Origin: Streptococcaceae bacterium
GTDB lineage: Bacteria; Bacillota; Bacilli; Lactobacillales; Streptococcaceae
Length of the DNA: 60,515 nt
Assembly (NCBI GenBank): GCA_022484805.1
Contig: JAKVKP010000015.1
Coordinates: forward strand, 1-60,515
Direction: 5' to 3'
Positions 17,564 to 27,555 of this stretch are shown one piece after another. The notes beneath the pieces were generated by a model. The model had not been told where the DNA came from, did not search any database, and saw only the letters and a program-made list of their open reading frames with translations. Position 1 is the stretch's first letter. The number at the start of each line of letters is the position of its first letter. The translations under genes and the position numbers were made by a program.

Positions 17564-19465
17564 TTATTTCTTAATTTTTGCAATCTTACCTTGTTCGATA
17601 TAGACCATCAGTATTGCAATATCTGCTGGATTGACACCTGAGATACGACTAGCTTGAGCGATTGTTTCTGGTCTAATTTTATTTAATTTTTGTCTAGCCT
17701 CAGTAGCTAATGAATCGATTGCATCATAATCAATATTTTCAGGAATTTGTTTAGCTTCCATTCTTTTTAGCTTTTCAACTTTTTCTAATGCTTTTTTGAT
17801 ATAGCCTTCATATTTAATCTCAATTTCAATTTGTTCAACCATCTTAGCATCCAATGGTTCAGCTGAGGGACCAATAAATTGGATGACATCCTGATAGCTA
17901 ACTTCAGGTCGGCGTAATAAATCTGCTGCTGTCATTGCATCTTTAAGTGGCTTATAGCCCATCGCTTCAATTTTTTGGTTGGTTGAAGCAATGGGTTTTA
18001 GTTTTTCGGTATTCAGACGCTTCATTTCATTTTGAATCCGATATTTTTTAATTTCAAATAATTGATAGCGCTCATCGTTTACTAATCCAATGCTCCGTCC
18101 CATATCGGTAAGACGCATATCGGCATTGTCATGGCGTAATATTAAACGGTATTCAGCACGACTTGTTAAAAGCCGATAAGGCTCACTGGTACCTTTTGTC
18201 ACTAAGTCATCAATTAGAACACCAATGTAGGCATCCGAGCGTTTTAAGGTAAATTCTGGCTCACCTTTCACTTTAAGTGCGGCATTGATACCAGCGATTA
18301 GCCCTTGACCTGCAGCCTCTTCATAACCTGAGGTGCCATTAGTTTGTCCAGCCGTAAATAAGCCACTAATTTTTTTGGTTTCAAGTGTTGGACGAAGCTG
18401 ATGCGGCAGTACGACATCATATTCGATGGCATAGCCAGTTCGCATAAGCTGTGCGTTTTCAAGTCCGGCGATGGAACGCAACAAACTGACTTGAACATCT
18501 TCCGGAAGGCTGGTTGACAGGCCTTGAACATAAACCTCTTCAGTATGTCTACCTTCTGGTTCTAAGAATAATTGATGCCGCTCCTTGTCAGAAAATCGAA
18601 CAATTTTATCTTCGATTGATGGACAATAACGTGCACCAACTCCTTCAACGATTCCAGTAAACATTGGTGCTCTATGAAGATTCTCTTTAATAATTTCATG
18701 GCTGCTTTGATTTGTATAGGTGAGCCAGCAAGGAACTTGATCTTTTAAATAATCACTATCTTTGGATAAAAAACTGAAATGATTTGGCTTTTCATCGCCA
18801 GGCTGAATTTCGGTTTTTGTATAATCAATGCTACTAGATTTAACTCGAGGTGGTGTTCCAGTTTTAAATCGTGCAATTTCAAGTCCATGCTGCTTCAAAT
18901 TGTCAGCTAAACCAATTGATGGTTGTGAATTATTTGGTCCAGAAGAATATTTTAATTCACCAATAATAATTTCCCCACGCAATGCAGTTCCAGCTGTGAT
19001 TACAACTGATTTTGCAGCATAGACGGCTCCAGTTGAGGTTTCAACACCACAAATTTTGCCGGATTCAACCAAGATTTTTTCAGCTAGTCCTTGACGTAAG
19101 GTTAGATTATCCTGCTGCTCGATGGTATGTTTCATTGTGTCAGCATAATAATGCTTATCTGCTTGAGCTCTGAGTGCACGCACTGCTGGTCCTTTACCGG
19201 TATTTAACATCCGCATCTGAATATAAGTTTTATCAATGTTTCGACCCATTTCTCCGCCCAGTGCATCGATTTCGCGAACAACAACGCCTTTAGCAGGTCC
19301 ACCAACCGAAGGATTGCACGGCATGAAAGCAACCATATCTAAATTAATGGTTAGTAATAAGGTTTTGACCCCCAATCGTGCACTTGCAAGGGCTGCTTCA
19401 CTACCTGCATGTCCGGCCCCAATTACGATTACATCATATTGTTCAGCTTGATAGGTTGTTACCAT
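17564..19465 (-). CDS. mnmG: tRNA uridine-5-carboxymethylaminomethyl modification enzyme MnmG (GidA)
   Basis: A 633-residue flavoprotein that, with MnmE, installs cmnm5U at the wobble position of several tRNAs. The FAD Rossmann motif [19 protein letters not shown] is near residues 15-35, and the MnmG signatures [24 protein letters not shown] and [16 protein letters not shown] are all present. RBS AAGGAG. The 5' leader contains an intrinsic terminator, unusual for this gene. It is divergent from gdpP. Confidence 0.97.
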   Translation of the reverse strand: MVTTYQAEQYDVIVIGAGHAGSEAALASARLGVKTLLLTINLDMVAFMPCNPSVGGPAKGVVVREIDALGGEMGRNIDKTYIQMRMLNTGKGPAVRALRAQADKHYYADTMKHTIEQQDNLTLRQGLAEKILVESGKICGVETSTGAVYAAKSVVITAGTALRGEIIIGELKYSSGPNNSQPSIGLADNLKQHGLEIARFKTGTPPRVKSSSIDYTKTEIQPGDEKPNHFSFLSKDSDYLKDQVPCWLTYTNQSSHEIIKENLHRAPMFTGIVEGVGARYCPSIEDKIVRFSDKERHQLFLEPEGRHTEEVYVQGLSTSLPEDVQVSLLRSIAGLENAQLMRTGYAIEYDVVLPHQLRPTLETKKISGLFTAGQTNGTSGYEEAAGQGLIAGINAALKVKGEPEFTLKRSDAYIGVLIDDLVTKGTSEPYRLLTSRAEYRLILRHDNADMRLTDMGRSIGLVNDERYQLFEIKKYRIQNEMKRLNTEKLKPIASTNQKIEAMGYKPLKDAMTAADLLRRPEVSYQDVIQFIGPSAEPLDAKMVEQIEIEIKYEGYIKKALEKVEKLKRMEAKQIPENIDYDAIDSLATEARQKLNKIRPETIAQASRISGVNPADIAILMVYIEQGKIAKIKK

Positions 19466-19602
19466 TTTTTCTCCTTTATTAAATATTAAACATCAAAAAA
19501 AGCGCAAAATCCCCCTGAACAAATTCAGAGAAACAAGCACTTTCACTACTTGATAATTATAAATCAACAGGGATATTCTAGCATAATAATAAAAAAAATC
19601 AA
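19466..19602 (-). promoter_or_regulatory. mnmG promoter and leader with internal terminator
   Basis: On the minus strand, TTGATT (19597-19602) and an extended -10 (TAGAAT, 19575-19580) predict a start near 19568. Within the roughly 100-nt leader, a hairpin (19500-19542; outer AAGTGC/GCGCTT, inner CTGAA/TTCAG) is followed by seven T, only about 30 nt before the mnmG ATG. The start of the leader (CCCTGTTGA) can compete by pairing with TTCAGGGGG, as in an attenuator. The class is not one I recognise. Confidence 0.6.
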
Positions 19603-19708
19603 TTGATTTTTCTAATATTAAAGGAAAAAATAGAATTGGATGCGGTGTTTGACTTTTTAATATAGCCAGTTGTGTTATAATAAAAAAATAAAATGTTGAG
19701 GGGGCGTC

Positions 19709-21688
19709 ATGAAAAAAGGTGAATTTTCAAAGAATCAAGTGATTTTATTATTCATTCTCACTTTTATTATTGAATGTTTCGGTATCTGGTTCTTACCGAG
19801 TAATTTGTGGCGGATTTTTTGGTTTTTTCTCCTAAGCTTAGCAATGGCCTATGTTGCTTATAGAGTATACAAAGAGTTAGTTTTAGAGAAAGATGAAGTC
19901 ATCAATTATACCAATCAGCATGCACAAGAGGCAATGAAAGACGTTTTAGAAACGTTACCGGCGGGGATTGTGCGCTATGATCGTGAAACGAAAGATATTA
20001 TTTGGATGAATCCTTATACAATTTTGGCTTATTCAGATACTGATGGTCAGATGTCTAAGGAAGATGTTGAAATGATTTTCCAGCTGATTGAAGATGGTCA
20101 ATCTATTATTACGATTGGTGACAAACAATACTATTTTTATGTTCATGAACAGGAAGGTTTGATTTATTTCTTAGATGTTTCTGGTGAACAACGAATCAAG
20201 CAAGAAATGTCAATGCGTCAATCGGTTATTGGTATTATCCAAATTGATAACTATGATGATGGTACTGAAAAAATGGATGAAAAAGAAATTTCAGTTATGA
20301 ACAGTAAAATCACTTCGATTATCAGTGACTGGGCACGAGAAAATAAAATGTTTTATCGAAAGATTTCTGCGGAAAAATTTTTCTTTTTCTCACAATACCG
20401 TTCATTAGAAAAAATGATGAATGAGAAATTCCCAATTTTAGAAGAATTTAAAACGATGGCCAAGGAATCTGAAACTCCTTTTACTTTATCAATCGGTATT
20501 TCATATGGTATCGGAAATACTGCGAATACAGGTGATGTTGCGATTAACAATTTGGATGTTGCCTTGGTACGTGGTGGCGATCAAGTGGTAGTTAAAGAGG
20601 ATACTGAGAGTGCGAAGCCAATTTACTTTGGTGGTAAGACTGCTTCCGTGGTGAAGCGTACACGGGTGCGAACGAGAGCAATGGCAACAGCACTCAAAGG
20701 AATTATGCAGGAAAGTGACCAAATTTTTGTCATGGGCCATAAAATGATGGATATGGATGCTTTTGGTTCGGCAATTGGTGTTGCTTATTTGGGACGAAAT
20801 CTTGGGAAACCTGCTTATGTGATTTATGATGAAAATCAAGAGCTGAAGGATGTAGGTCGTGCGAAGGAATTATTGAATGATTCACCGCAAATTTTTGAAA
20901 GTTTGATTTCGCCTGAATTAGCCAATCAAAAAATTACTGAAAATAGCTTGCTTGTGATGGTTGACCATTCAAAGCCAAGCTTGACTTTAAATGAAAAGGT
21001 ATTTCAAGCATTTAGCAAGGTTGTCATCATTGATCACCATCGTCGTGGGGATGAGTTTCCTAAAAATCCGTTATTGAGCTATATTGAAAGTGGTGCTAGC
21101 AGCGCCTCTGAATTGGTAACAGAATTAATTCAATTTCAATCACGGAGTGAGCTAAGATTAAGTCGTCTGGAAAGTACTATTTTATTAGCAGGTATCGTTG
21201 TGGATACTAAGAATTTCATGGTAAGAGCAACATCGAGGACATTTGATGTTGCAAGCTTCTTGAAATCAATGGGTGCGGATACAAATCAGGTGCAAAATCT
21301 TTTGGCCAATGATTTAGATAATTTCTTAGAAATTAATGAATTGATTAGCACCGCTAAATTTATTCGTCCTGATACGGTGATTTCCTGTGGTGATGATAGT
21401 AAAATTTATAACTCTGTCACAACTGCTAAAGCTGCCGATACGCTATTGTCTATGTCGGGTATCAGTGCTTCATTTGTTATTACACGTCGTGATCAAAATA
21501 CAGTAGGTATTTCAGCAAGAAGTCAGGGCTCAATTAATGTTCAACTGATCATGGAAGCAATCGGTGGTGGCGGTCACTTCAATAATGCGGCTGTTCAATG
21601 CACAGATCAAACCGTAGAATCAGTAAGAAACCAACTAGAGGAGATTATTGAAGAAAAAGCAATCGAAATATATGGAAATGAGGATTAG
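19709..21688 (+). CDS. gdpP: Cyclic-di-AMP phosphodiesterase GdpP
   Basis: A 659-residue membrane phosphodiesterase that hydrolyses c-di-AMP. It has two N-terminal membrane helices (about residues 10-55), a degenerate PAS domain (VLETLPAGIVRYD), a degenerate GGDEF domain (FTLSIGISYGIG), and a DHH-DHHA1 catalytic unit (FVMGHKMMDMDAFGSAIG, VMVDHSKPSL, IIDHHRRGDEF, and C-terminal GGGGHFNNAA). RBS GAGGGGG precedes the ATG. rplI follows after 6 bp, the usual pairing in Firmicutes. It sets c-di-AMP levels and hence potassium and osmolyte balance and wall-drug tolerance. Confidence 0.97.
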   Translation: MKKGEFSKNQVILLFILTFIIECFGIWFLPSNLWRIFWFFLLSLAMAYVAYRVYKELVLEKDEVINYTNQHAQEAMKDVLETLPAGIVRYDRETKDIIWMNPYTILAYSDTDGQMSKEDVEMIFQLIEDGQSIITIGDKQYYFYVHEQEGLIYFLDVSGEQRIKQEMSMRQSVIGIIQIDNYDDGTEKMDEKEISVMNSKITSIISDWARENKMFYRKISAEKFFFFSQYRSLEKMMNEKFPILEEFKTMAKESETPFTLSIGISYGIGNTANTGDVAINNLDVALVRGGDQVVVKEDTESAKPIYFGGKTASVVKRTRVRTRAMATALKGIMQESDQIFVMGHKMMDMDAFGSAIGVAYLGRNLGKPAYVIYDENQELKDVGRAKELLNDSPQIFESLISPELANQKITENSLLVMVDHSKPSLTLNEKVFQAFSKVVIIDHHRRGDEFPKNPLLSYIESGASSASELVTELIQFQSRSELRLSRLESTILLAGIVVDTKNFMVRATSRTFDVASFLKSMGADTNQVQNLLANDLDNFLEINELISTAKFIRPDTVISCGDDSKIYNSVTTAKAADTLLSMSGISASFVITRRDQNTVGISARSQGSINVQLIMEAIGGGGHFNNAAVQCTDQTVESVRNQLEEIIEEKAIEIYGNED

Positions 21689-21694
21689 ATAATT

Positions 21695-22147
21695 ATGAAA
21701 GTAATTTTTTTGCAAGATGTTAAGGGGAAAGGTAAAAGAGGGGAAGTTAAAGAAGTACCAACAGGTTATGCGAATAACTTCTTACTCAAAAAGAATTTAG
21801 CAAAAGAAGCGACTGCTCAAGCAATGAGTGAATTAACTGGTCAAAAAAAAGCGCAGGATAAATTAGAAGCTGAAAATTTAGCAGAAGCTGAAAATTTAAA
21901 GGCTGAGCTTGAAAAAGAAACAACTAAAGTAGAAATTAAAGGGAAAATTGGTAAGGATGGTCGTTTATTCGGTTCAATTCCATCTAAAAAAATTGTTGAG
22001 GCGTTAAAAGACCAATTTAATTTGACGGTTGATAAGCATAAAATTGATTTACCAAATCCAATCAAAACCTTGGGTGTTACTAAGGTATCAGTCAAATTGC
22101 ACAAGGATGTTACGGCGACGATTAAAGTTCACGTTGTTGCAGAATAA
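21695..22147 (+). CDS. rplI: 50S ribosomal protein L9
   Basis: A 150-residue L9 with the N-terminal rRNA-binding domain ([34 protein letters not shown]), the long central helix and the C-terminal domain ([18 protein letters not shown]). It follows gdpP by 6 bp. The replicative helicase gene dnaB, which often comes next in this order, is absent; a riboswitch-controlled ATPase gene follows. Confidence 0.98.
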   Translation: MKVIFLQDVKGKGKRGEVKEVPTGYANNFLLKKNLAKEATAQAMSELTGQKKAQDKLEAENLAEAENLKAELEKETTKVEIKGKIGKDGRLFGSIPSKKIVEALKDQFNLTVDKHKIDLPNPIKTLGVTKVSVKLHKDVTATIKVHVVAE

Positions 22148-22150
22148 TTC

Positions 22151-22179
22151 TTGTTTAAATGTTTAAAATTTGATATATT
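22151..22179 (+). promoter_or_regulatory. Promoter of the riboswitch/ATPase transcript
   Basis: TTGTTT (22151-22156) and TATATT (22174-22179) with a 17-bp spacer, immediately upstream of the riboswitch. Confidence 0.55.
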
Positions 22180-22185
22180 TTATAG

Positions 22186-22326
22186 GTATCAGCCATAAGG
22201 GAGTAACTGGCAGAGCCAAGGAAAGAGAATCTTTGGTTAGCTGTGGTAATGCCGTCAACACGATTATATCCGGTATTATCTTAAATGGTGAGACTTGTGT
22301 AGATTATCTACCAAGTCTATTTTTAT
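22186..22326 (+). ncRNA. yybP-ykoY manganese riboswitch
   Basis: The conserved elements of the yybP-ykoY class are in order: AAGGGAGTAACTGG, GCCGTCAACACGA and GGTGAGACTTGTG. The 3' part (AGACTTG, 22291-22297) also pairs with CAAGTCT (22312-22318), which is followed by a U-rich tract, forming a terminator. Ligand binding should hold AGACTT in the aptamer and prevent termination. This class senses Mn2+ in Lactococcus and Bacillus, so it should turn on the downstream ATPase in manganese excess. Confidence 0.88.
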
Positions 22327-22367
22327 CTCTGCATAAAAATGGACTGTATTCATTTTAGGAGGAAATA

Positions 22368-25154
22368 ATGTCAGAATTAGAGCGTAAGACGCAACTCAAG
22401 GAAGCGTTTTATACCCAAGAGACTACTGAGGTATTGAAAGCACTCGAAACTTCGAGAAAGGGCTTAACTTCAAATGAAGTCAAGGTACGTTTGGAAACAT
22501 ACGGACCAAATGCACTTGACGAGGGAAAAACGAAATCATTATTCGTTAAATTTTTAGAACAATTTAAAGATTTAATGATTATTATTTTATTAATCGCAGC
22601 CGCTTTGTCAGTAATTACCAGTGGTGGTGAAGATATTAGTGATGCAATTATTATTCTTGCAGTTGTTTTAATTAATGCAATTTTTGGTGTCATGCAGGAG
22701 AACAAGGCGGAGGCTGCAATTGAAGCCTTGAAATCAATGTCATCACCCGCAGCACGGGTGCATCGTGATGGTCATACTGAAGAAGTGAAATCAACTGAGT
22801 TGGTACCTGGTGATGTGGTTTCTTTAGAAGCCGGTGATGTCGTACCTGCAGATATGCGTTTATTAGAAATTAATTCTTTAAAAATTGAAGAGGCTGCCCT
22901 AACAGGTGAGTCTGTTCCAGTTGAGAAAGAATTAATTGTCTTAGATGATTCAGAAACACCAATTGGTGACCGTTTAAATATGGCTTACCAAAATTCTAAT
23001 GTAACCTATGGTCGTGGCTTAGGTGTTGTAACTAATACGGGTATGTCAACTGAGGTTGGTAAAATTGCTAGTATGATTGCCCAAGCTGATGAAACAGAGA
23101 CGCCTTTAAAACGTAATTTAAATCGTCTATCGAAAGTTTTAACTTATGCAATCTTAGTGATTGCGGCTGTTACTTTTGGTGTTCATTTACTTCGAGGTGG
23201 TCAACCATTAGAAGGCTTAATGACTTCAGTTGCTTTAGCGGTTGCGGCGATTCCAGAAGGCTTGCCAGCGATTGTAACGATTGTTTTAGCATTGGGTACT
23301 CAGGTCTTGGCGAAGCGTAATTCAATTGTCCGTAAATTGCCGGCAGTTGAAACTTTAGGTTCAACTGAAATTATCGCTTCTGATAAGACTGGTACGTTGA
23401 CGATGAATCAAATGACTGTTGAGAAAGTTTATTCCAACGGTCAATTATTTGCGGCAACAGAAGAAATTTCAGCTGAGGACATGACTCTAAAGGTGATGAA
23501 CTTTGCGAATGATACTAAAATTGCCCAAGATGGTAAGCTAATCGGTGATCCAACAGAAACAGCTTTAGTTCAATATGGTATTGAACATAACTATATCGTT
23601 AATACCGAATTAAAAGAAGAACCTCGTATCTTAGAATTACCTTTTGATTCGGATCGTAAATTAATGTCAACGATTCATAAGCTTGTGGATGGTCAATATT
23701 TGGTTGCGACTAAGGGTGCACCTGATCAGTTGATTGCTCGTTCTACCAATGTTTTAGAAAATAATCAGACTGTTGTTTTAGATATAGCTAAACGTGATGA
23801 ACTATTAGCACTAAATACCAGCTTGGCAAAACAAGCACTACGTGTTTTGGCAATGGCCTATAAAATTATTGACCACGCACCTTCCGCTGAGGAACTGACC
23901 TCAGAAAATATTGAATCAGATTTAGTTTTTGCAGGTTTAGTTGGTATGATTGACCCAGAACGTAAGGAAGCTGGCGAAGCAGTACGTGTCGCTAAAGAGG
24001 CTGGTATTCGCCCAATTATGATTACAGGTGACCATCAGGACACTGCCGAAGCAATTGCAGTTCGTCTTGGTATTTTAGAAAAGGATCATGCTGGTGATGC
24101 AGTCTTAACTGGTGCGCAGTTGAATGCAATGAGTGATGAAGAATTTGCTGAAAAGGTAAATCATTACTCTGTCTATGCCCGTGTTTCTCCAGAGCATAAA
24201 GTACGGATTGTTAAGGCTTGGCAAACAGAAGGTAAGGTTGTCGCAATGACTGGTGATGGTGTCAATGATGCCCCTGCCTTAAAGCAAGCTGATATAGGTA
24301 TTGGTATGGGTATCACTGGTACAGAGGTATCTAAGGGTGCATCAGATATGGTGCTTGCGGATGATAACTTTGCAACAATTATTGTGGCAGTAGAGGAAGG
24401 ACGTAAGGTCTTTTCAAATATTCAAAAAACGATACAATATTTGCTTTCTGCCAATATGGCAGAGGTCATGACGATTTTCTTAGCCACCTTATTTGGCTGG
24501 GATGTTTTATTACCAGTTCATCTATTGTGGATTAATTTAGTAACAGATACCTTCCCAGCGATTGCGCTTGGTGTAGAGCCAGCCGAGCCCGGTGTAATGG
24601 CACAAAAGCCTCGTGGTCGTAAGGCAAGCTTCTTTTCTGGTGGGGTTTTAGGATCAATTATCTATCAAGGTCTATTACAAGGTGGCTTGACGCTTGGTGT
24701 TTATGGTTTAGCTTTATTGAAACCAGCACACACGGTTGCCAATACAACAATTGAAGAGGCTACGCAGCTAATGGCGACAATTGGTAGTGAAATTTCAGAT
24801 TCGCTTTCAACACATTCGGATATGATTAGTGAATTACAGCATGCGGATGCGTTGACAATGGCTTTTGCGACTTTAGGCTTGATTCAATTATTCCATGCCT
24901 TCAATGTGAAGTCAGTCTATCAATCTATTTTGACTGTAGGTCCTTTCAGGTCGAAAACCTTTAACCTGTCAATTATTGTGTCTTTTGTCTTATTGATGGC
25001 GACGATTGTTGTGCCAGGATTTAATAGTATTTTCCATGTTTCACATCTTAATGTAATGCAATGGGCAATTGTAATTGCAGGTTCGTTTTCAATGATTATT
25101 ATTGTTGAAATTATTAAGTTAGTTGAACGTAGCATTGGATTGGATAAAAAATAA
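22368..25154 (+). CDS. P-type cation ATPase (Ca2+/Mn2+ type, YoaB-like)
   Basis: A 928-residue P2A-type ATPase with about ten membrane helices. It has an N-terminal cation-ATPase domain, the TGES actuator motif (LTGESVPVEKE), the transport-site helix VAAIPEGLPAIV, the phosphorylation site DKTGT (Asp339) and the hinge MTGDGVNDAPALKQADIG. RBS AGGAGG. Family members are annotated as calcium pumps. Those behind a yybP-ykoY riboswitch in Lactococcus and Streptococcus export Mn2+, which I judge more likely here. Confidence 0.9.
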   Translation: MSELERKTQLKEAFYTQETTEVLKALETSRKGLTSNEVKVRLETYGPNALDEGKTKSLFVKFLEQFKDLMIIILLIAAALSVITSGGEDISDAIIILAVVLINAIFGVMQENKAEAAIEALKSMSSPAARVHRDGHTEEVKSTELVPGDVVSLEAGDVVPADMRLLEINSLKIEEAALTGESVPVEKELIVLDDSETPIGDRLNMAYQNSNVTYGRGLGVVTNTGMSTEVGKIASMIAQADETETPLKRNLNRLSKVLTYAILVIAAVTFGVHLLRGGQPLEGLMTSVALAVAAIPEGLPAIVTIVLALGTQVLAKRNSIVRKLPAVETLGSTEIIASDKTGTLTMNQMTVEKVYSNGQLFAATEEISAEDMTLKVMNFANDTKIAQDGKLIGDPTETALVQYGIEHNYIVNTELKEEPRILELPFDSDRKLMSTIHKLVDGQYLVATKGAPDQLIARSTNVLENNQTVVLDIAKRDELLALNTSLAKQALRVLAMAYKIIDHAPSAEELTSENIESDLVFAGLVGMIDPERKEAGEAVRVAKEAGIRPIMITGDHQDTAEAIAVRLGILEKDHAGDAVLTGAQLNAMSDEEFAEKVNHYSVYARVSPEHKVRIVKAWQTEGKVVAMTGDGVNDAPALKQADIGIGMGITGTEVSKGASDMVLADDNFATIIVAVEEGRKVFSNIQKTIQYLLSANMAEVMTIFLATLFGWDVLLPVHLLWINLVTDTFPAIALGVEPAEPGVMAQKPRGRKASFFSGGVLGSIIYQGLLQGGLTLGVYGLALLKPAHTVANTTIEEATQLMATIGSEISDSLSTHSDMISELQHADALTMAFATLGLIQLFHAFNVKSVYQSILTVGPFRSKTFNLSIIVSFVLLMATIVVPGFNSIFHVSHLNVMQWAIVIAGSFSMIIIVEIIKLVERSIGLDKK

Positions 25155-25180
25155 TTTCTATAAAAATTTAATAAATTGTT

Positions 25181-25212
25181 TAGGCTGGGAGATTCTTCCA
25201 GCCTAGTTTATA
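25181..25212 (+). terminator. Terminator after the P-type ATPase
   Basis: TAGGCTGG pairs with CCAGCCTA around GAGATTCTT; the T-rich tail is short. Confidence 0.6.
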
Positions 25213-25387
25213 TCATAATCATAAAATTAGGTTAAAATTATATAATTCTTTTGAAAACATTTGCAATTAACCAAACTTACTATATAATGGTAAAAGTTGA
25301 AATGTAGAATAATTGCCATTTATTATCTAATATTATAGATTGCAAGGCATTATTTAAATTGTTTTGTAGAAAAGAAAGGAGATTCTT

Positions 25388-26857
25388 TTGACGAAAAGAC
25401 AATCAGATGAATCTTTCAAAGAGCAGATGCTCAAGAAGCTGGCTCAAGGTCAAGAAAATCATTACCAAGAGCATTCATCTGCTGATGATTCTTATCAACA
25501 AGGTACCGATACCGATGAAACTTCTGAAAATAAAACAAGTAATTATAATAAGTCTAAATCCGATGATCAAAAATTACCGGATTCAGTTAATTTGACCAGA
25601 CGTAGCCAAAATTCGAAGCAAGTAAGTAACTCAGCAATAAAAGATGAAAATTCTGCTAGTGCTTCGGATGAAAAAGGAGTTGAGACTACGATTCGAGCTA
25701 ATCATAAAAAAACAAAAAAGAAGGTAAAAAAACAAAAGTCTCCTAAGAAACGTGAAGACCGAATGGTTCGCCAAATAACCTTCGCGGTAATTGTTGCTTT
25801 AATTGGGCTGATGTCATTAGGCGGCTACTTAGTTTATGAGCACATTAGCACTGCTGTGCAGCCGTTAAATTCAAAAGATAGTGAACAAATTACAGTTAAT
25901 ATTCCGATTGGTTCGTCTAATAAGGAAATTGGTAATATCTTGGAAAAGAAAAAAATTATTCGTAGCGGTATGATTTTTAATTATTATACAAAATTTCATA
26001 ATTTAGCTGGCTTCAAAGGCGGTTACTATAATTTTTCACCGGATCAAACGATTGATGAAATTGCAGCCTCCTTGCAAGAAGGTGGTACCGAGGAGCCTCA
26101 GGCAGCAGTTGCAGGAAAAATATTAATTCCTGAAGGCTATACGATTGATCAAATCGCAGAAGCAATCACTACAAATGTCAATGAGAAGAGTAAACCAAAG
26201 TCTAAGTTCACCTCAGAAGAATTTATGCAGGTTGTTACAAATCAAGATTTTATTAATAGTATGGTTCAAAAATATCCTGATTTGCTAACCAGCGCTTCTG
26301 AAGCAACTGATGTTCGCTATGTTTTAGAAGGTTACTTATTCCCAGCGACCTATGATTATGCCAAGGCGACAACTATGCAAGAGTTAGTTGAGCAGATGAT
26401 TTCAACGACTAATGATAAATTACAATCTTATTATTCGACAATTGTTGAGAAAGGTTACACAGTACAAGAAGTGATGACCTTAGCGTCTCTTGTCGAAAAA
26501 GAGGGTGTTAAGACAGAGGATAGAAGAAAGATTGCACAGGTATTCTTAAATCGATTGGCAATTGATATGCCGATTCAGTCGGATATTTCAGTCTTATATG
26601 CCTTGAATGAGCACAAAGAATTGCTCTCAACTGAAGATACAAAAGTAGACTCGCCTTATAATTTATATTTGAATACAGGTTATGGTCCAGGACCATTTAA
26701 TAGTCCAAGTTTAGAATCAATTCAGGCGGTCTTAACACCTGAAGCGACCGATGATTTGTATTTCGTAGCGGACACAAAAACAGGTGAGGTTTACTTTTCT
26801 AAGACATACGAAGAACATCTAGCATTAGTTGAAAAGTATGTAAATAATCAAGAATAA
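25388..26857 (+). CDS. mltG: Endolytic transglycosylase MltG (YceG family)
   Basis: A 489-residue membrane enzyme that cleaves nascent peptidoglycan. A charged, low-complexity cytoplasmic region of about 130 residues (Ser/Lys/Asp/Glu-rich) precedes one membrane helix (ITFAVIVALIGLMSLGGYLV), then a LysM-like region and the YceG catalytic domain with the LASLVEKEG motif holding the essential Glu. Start is TTG at 25388 behind AAAGGAGA. The long N-terminal tail is typical of streptococcal and lactococcal MltG. greA follows, a conserved neighbour in these families. Confidence 0.94.
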   Translation: MTKRQSDESFKEQMLKKLAQGQENHYQEHSSADDSYQQGTDTDETSENKTSNYNKSKSDDQKLPDSVNLTRRSQNSKQVSNSAIKDENSASASDEKGVETTIRANHKKTKKKVKKQKSPKKREDRMVRQITFAVIVALIGLMSLGGYLVYEHISTAVQPLNSKDSEQITVNIPIGSSNKEIGNILEKKKIIRSGMIFNYYTKFHNLAGFKGGYYNFSPDQTIDEIAASLQEGGTEEPQAAVAGKILIPEGYTIDQIAEAITTNVNEKSKPKSKFTSEEFMQVVTNQDFINSMVQKYPDLLTSASEATDVRYVLEGYLFPATYDYAKATTMQELVEQMISTTNDKLQSYYSTIVEKGYTVQEVMTLASLVEKEGVKTEDRRKIAQVFLNRLAIDMPIQSDISVLYALNEHKELLSTEDTKVDSPYNLYLNTGYGPGPFNSPSLESIQAVLTPEATDDLYFVADTKTGEVYFSKTYEEHLALVEKYVNNQE

Positions 26858-26889
26858 AAAAATTTAATGGATGAATGGAGATAAACAAT

Positions 26890-27366
26890 ATGGCTGATAA
26901 AGTCTATCCGATGACCTTAGCGGGTAAAGAAAAATTAGAGGCAGAATTAGAGCATTTAAAGACTGTTACTCGGGGTGAAATTGTCGAACGAATTAAAATT
27001 GCACGTTCATTTGGTGATTTGTCTGAAAACTCAGAATATGAGTCTGCCAAGGATGAACAAGCATTTGTTGAAGGTAAGATTCAAACTTTGGAAACAATGA
27101 TTCGTTTTGCTGAAATTATTGATAGTGACTCAGTTGCGGCTGATGAAGTATCACTTGGTAAGGTTGTCACTTTTGTTGAAGATGGAGAAGAAGAAGCCTA
27201 TACGATAGTTGGTTCTGCTGAAGCAGATCCATTTGAAGGTAAAATTTCCAATGATTCACCAATCGCTCAAGCCTTATTAGGAAAAAAAGTTGGCGATAAT
27301 GTTATTGTTGTTACACCGAATGGCGAAATGAATGTTAAAATTGTCAAGGTTGAATTAGCGGTATAG
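26890..27366 (+). CDS. greA: Transcription elongation factor GreA
   Basis: A 158-residue cleavage factor that rescues backtracked RNA polymerase. The N-terminal coiled-coil finger includes [19 protein letters not shown] and the acidic-tip stretch [19 protein letters not shown]; the C-terminal FKBP-like domain follows. An ATG at 26875 is in frame, but GGAG lies at 26877-26880 and the family start (MADKVYPMT) fits ATG 26890. It follows mltG closely. A terminator hairpin is at 27433-27462. Confidence 0.96.
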   Translation: MADKVYPMTLAGKEKLEAELEHLKTVTRGEIVERIKIARSFGDLSENSEYESAKDEQAFVEGKIQTLETMIRFAEIIDSDSVAADEVSLGKVVTFVEDGEEEAYTIVGSAEADPFEGKISNDSPIAQALLGKKVGDNVIVVTPNGEMNVKIVKVELAV

Positions 27367-27432
27367 TCAATTTTAAAGTGAGTATCAATTTTTAAAAGTT
27401 GTCAAATTTATTTAGAATGCTGAAAATTAAGG

Positions 27433-27462
27433 GAGCTTTGACTTATGTCAGAGTTCTTTTTT
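27433..27462 (+). terminator. Terminator after greA
   Basis: A 10-bp stem (GAGCTTTGAC with GTCAGAGTTC, two wobbles), loop TTAT, then six T. Confidence 0.85.
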
Positions 27463-27555
27463 GTTATAATAGAATAACTTAGATGGTTCACTGCTTCTCA
27501 AGGCTGATGATTTAATGAATTAGTTCATATAAAATAGGAAATGGAGGCGATAATC

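Noticed and set aside
18828..19451. Two plus-strand open frames opposite mnmG
   Set aside because: They are antisense shadows of conserved FAD-binding coding sequence.
19500..19550. T-box, S-box or preQ1 riboswitch in the mnmG leader
   Set aside because: The T-box AGGGTGG element and the cores of the other classes are absent; only an unclassified terminator-bearing leader can be supported.
22170..22358. Open frame of 62 codons before the P-type ATPase
   Set aside because: It lies wholly in the yybP-ykoY riboswitch and its terminator, with no RBS of its own.
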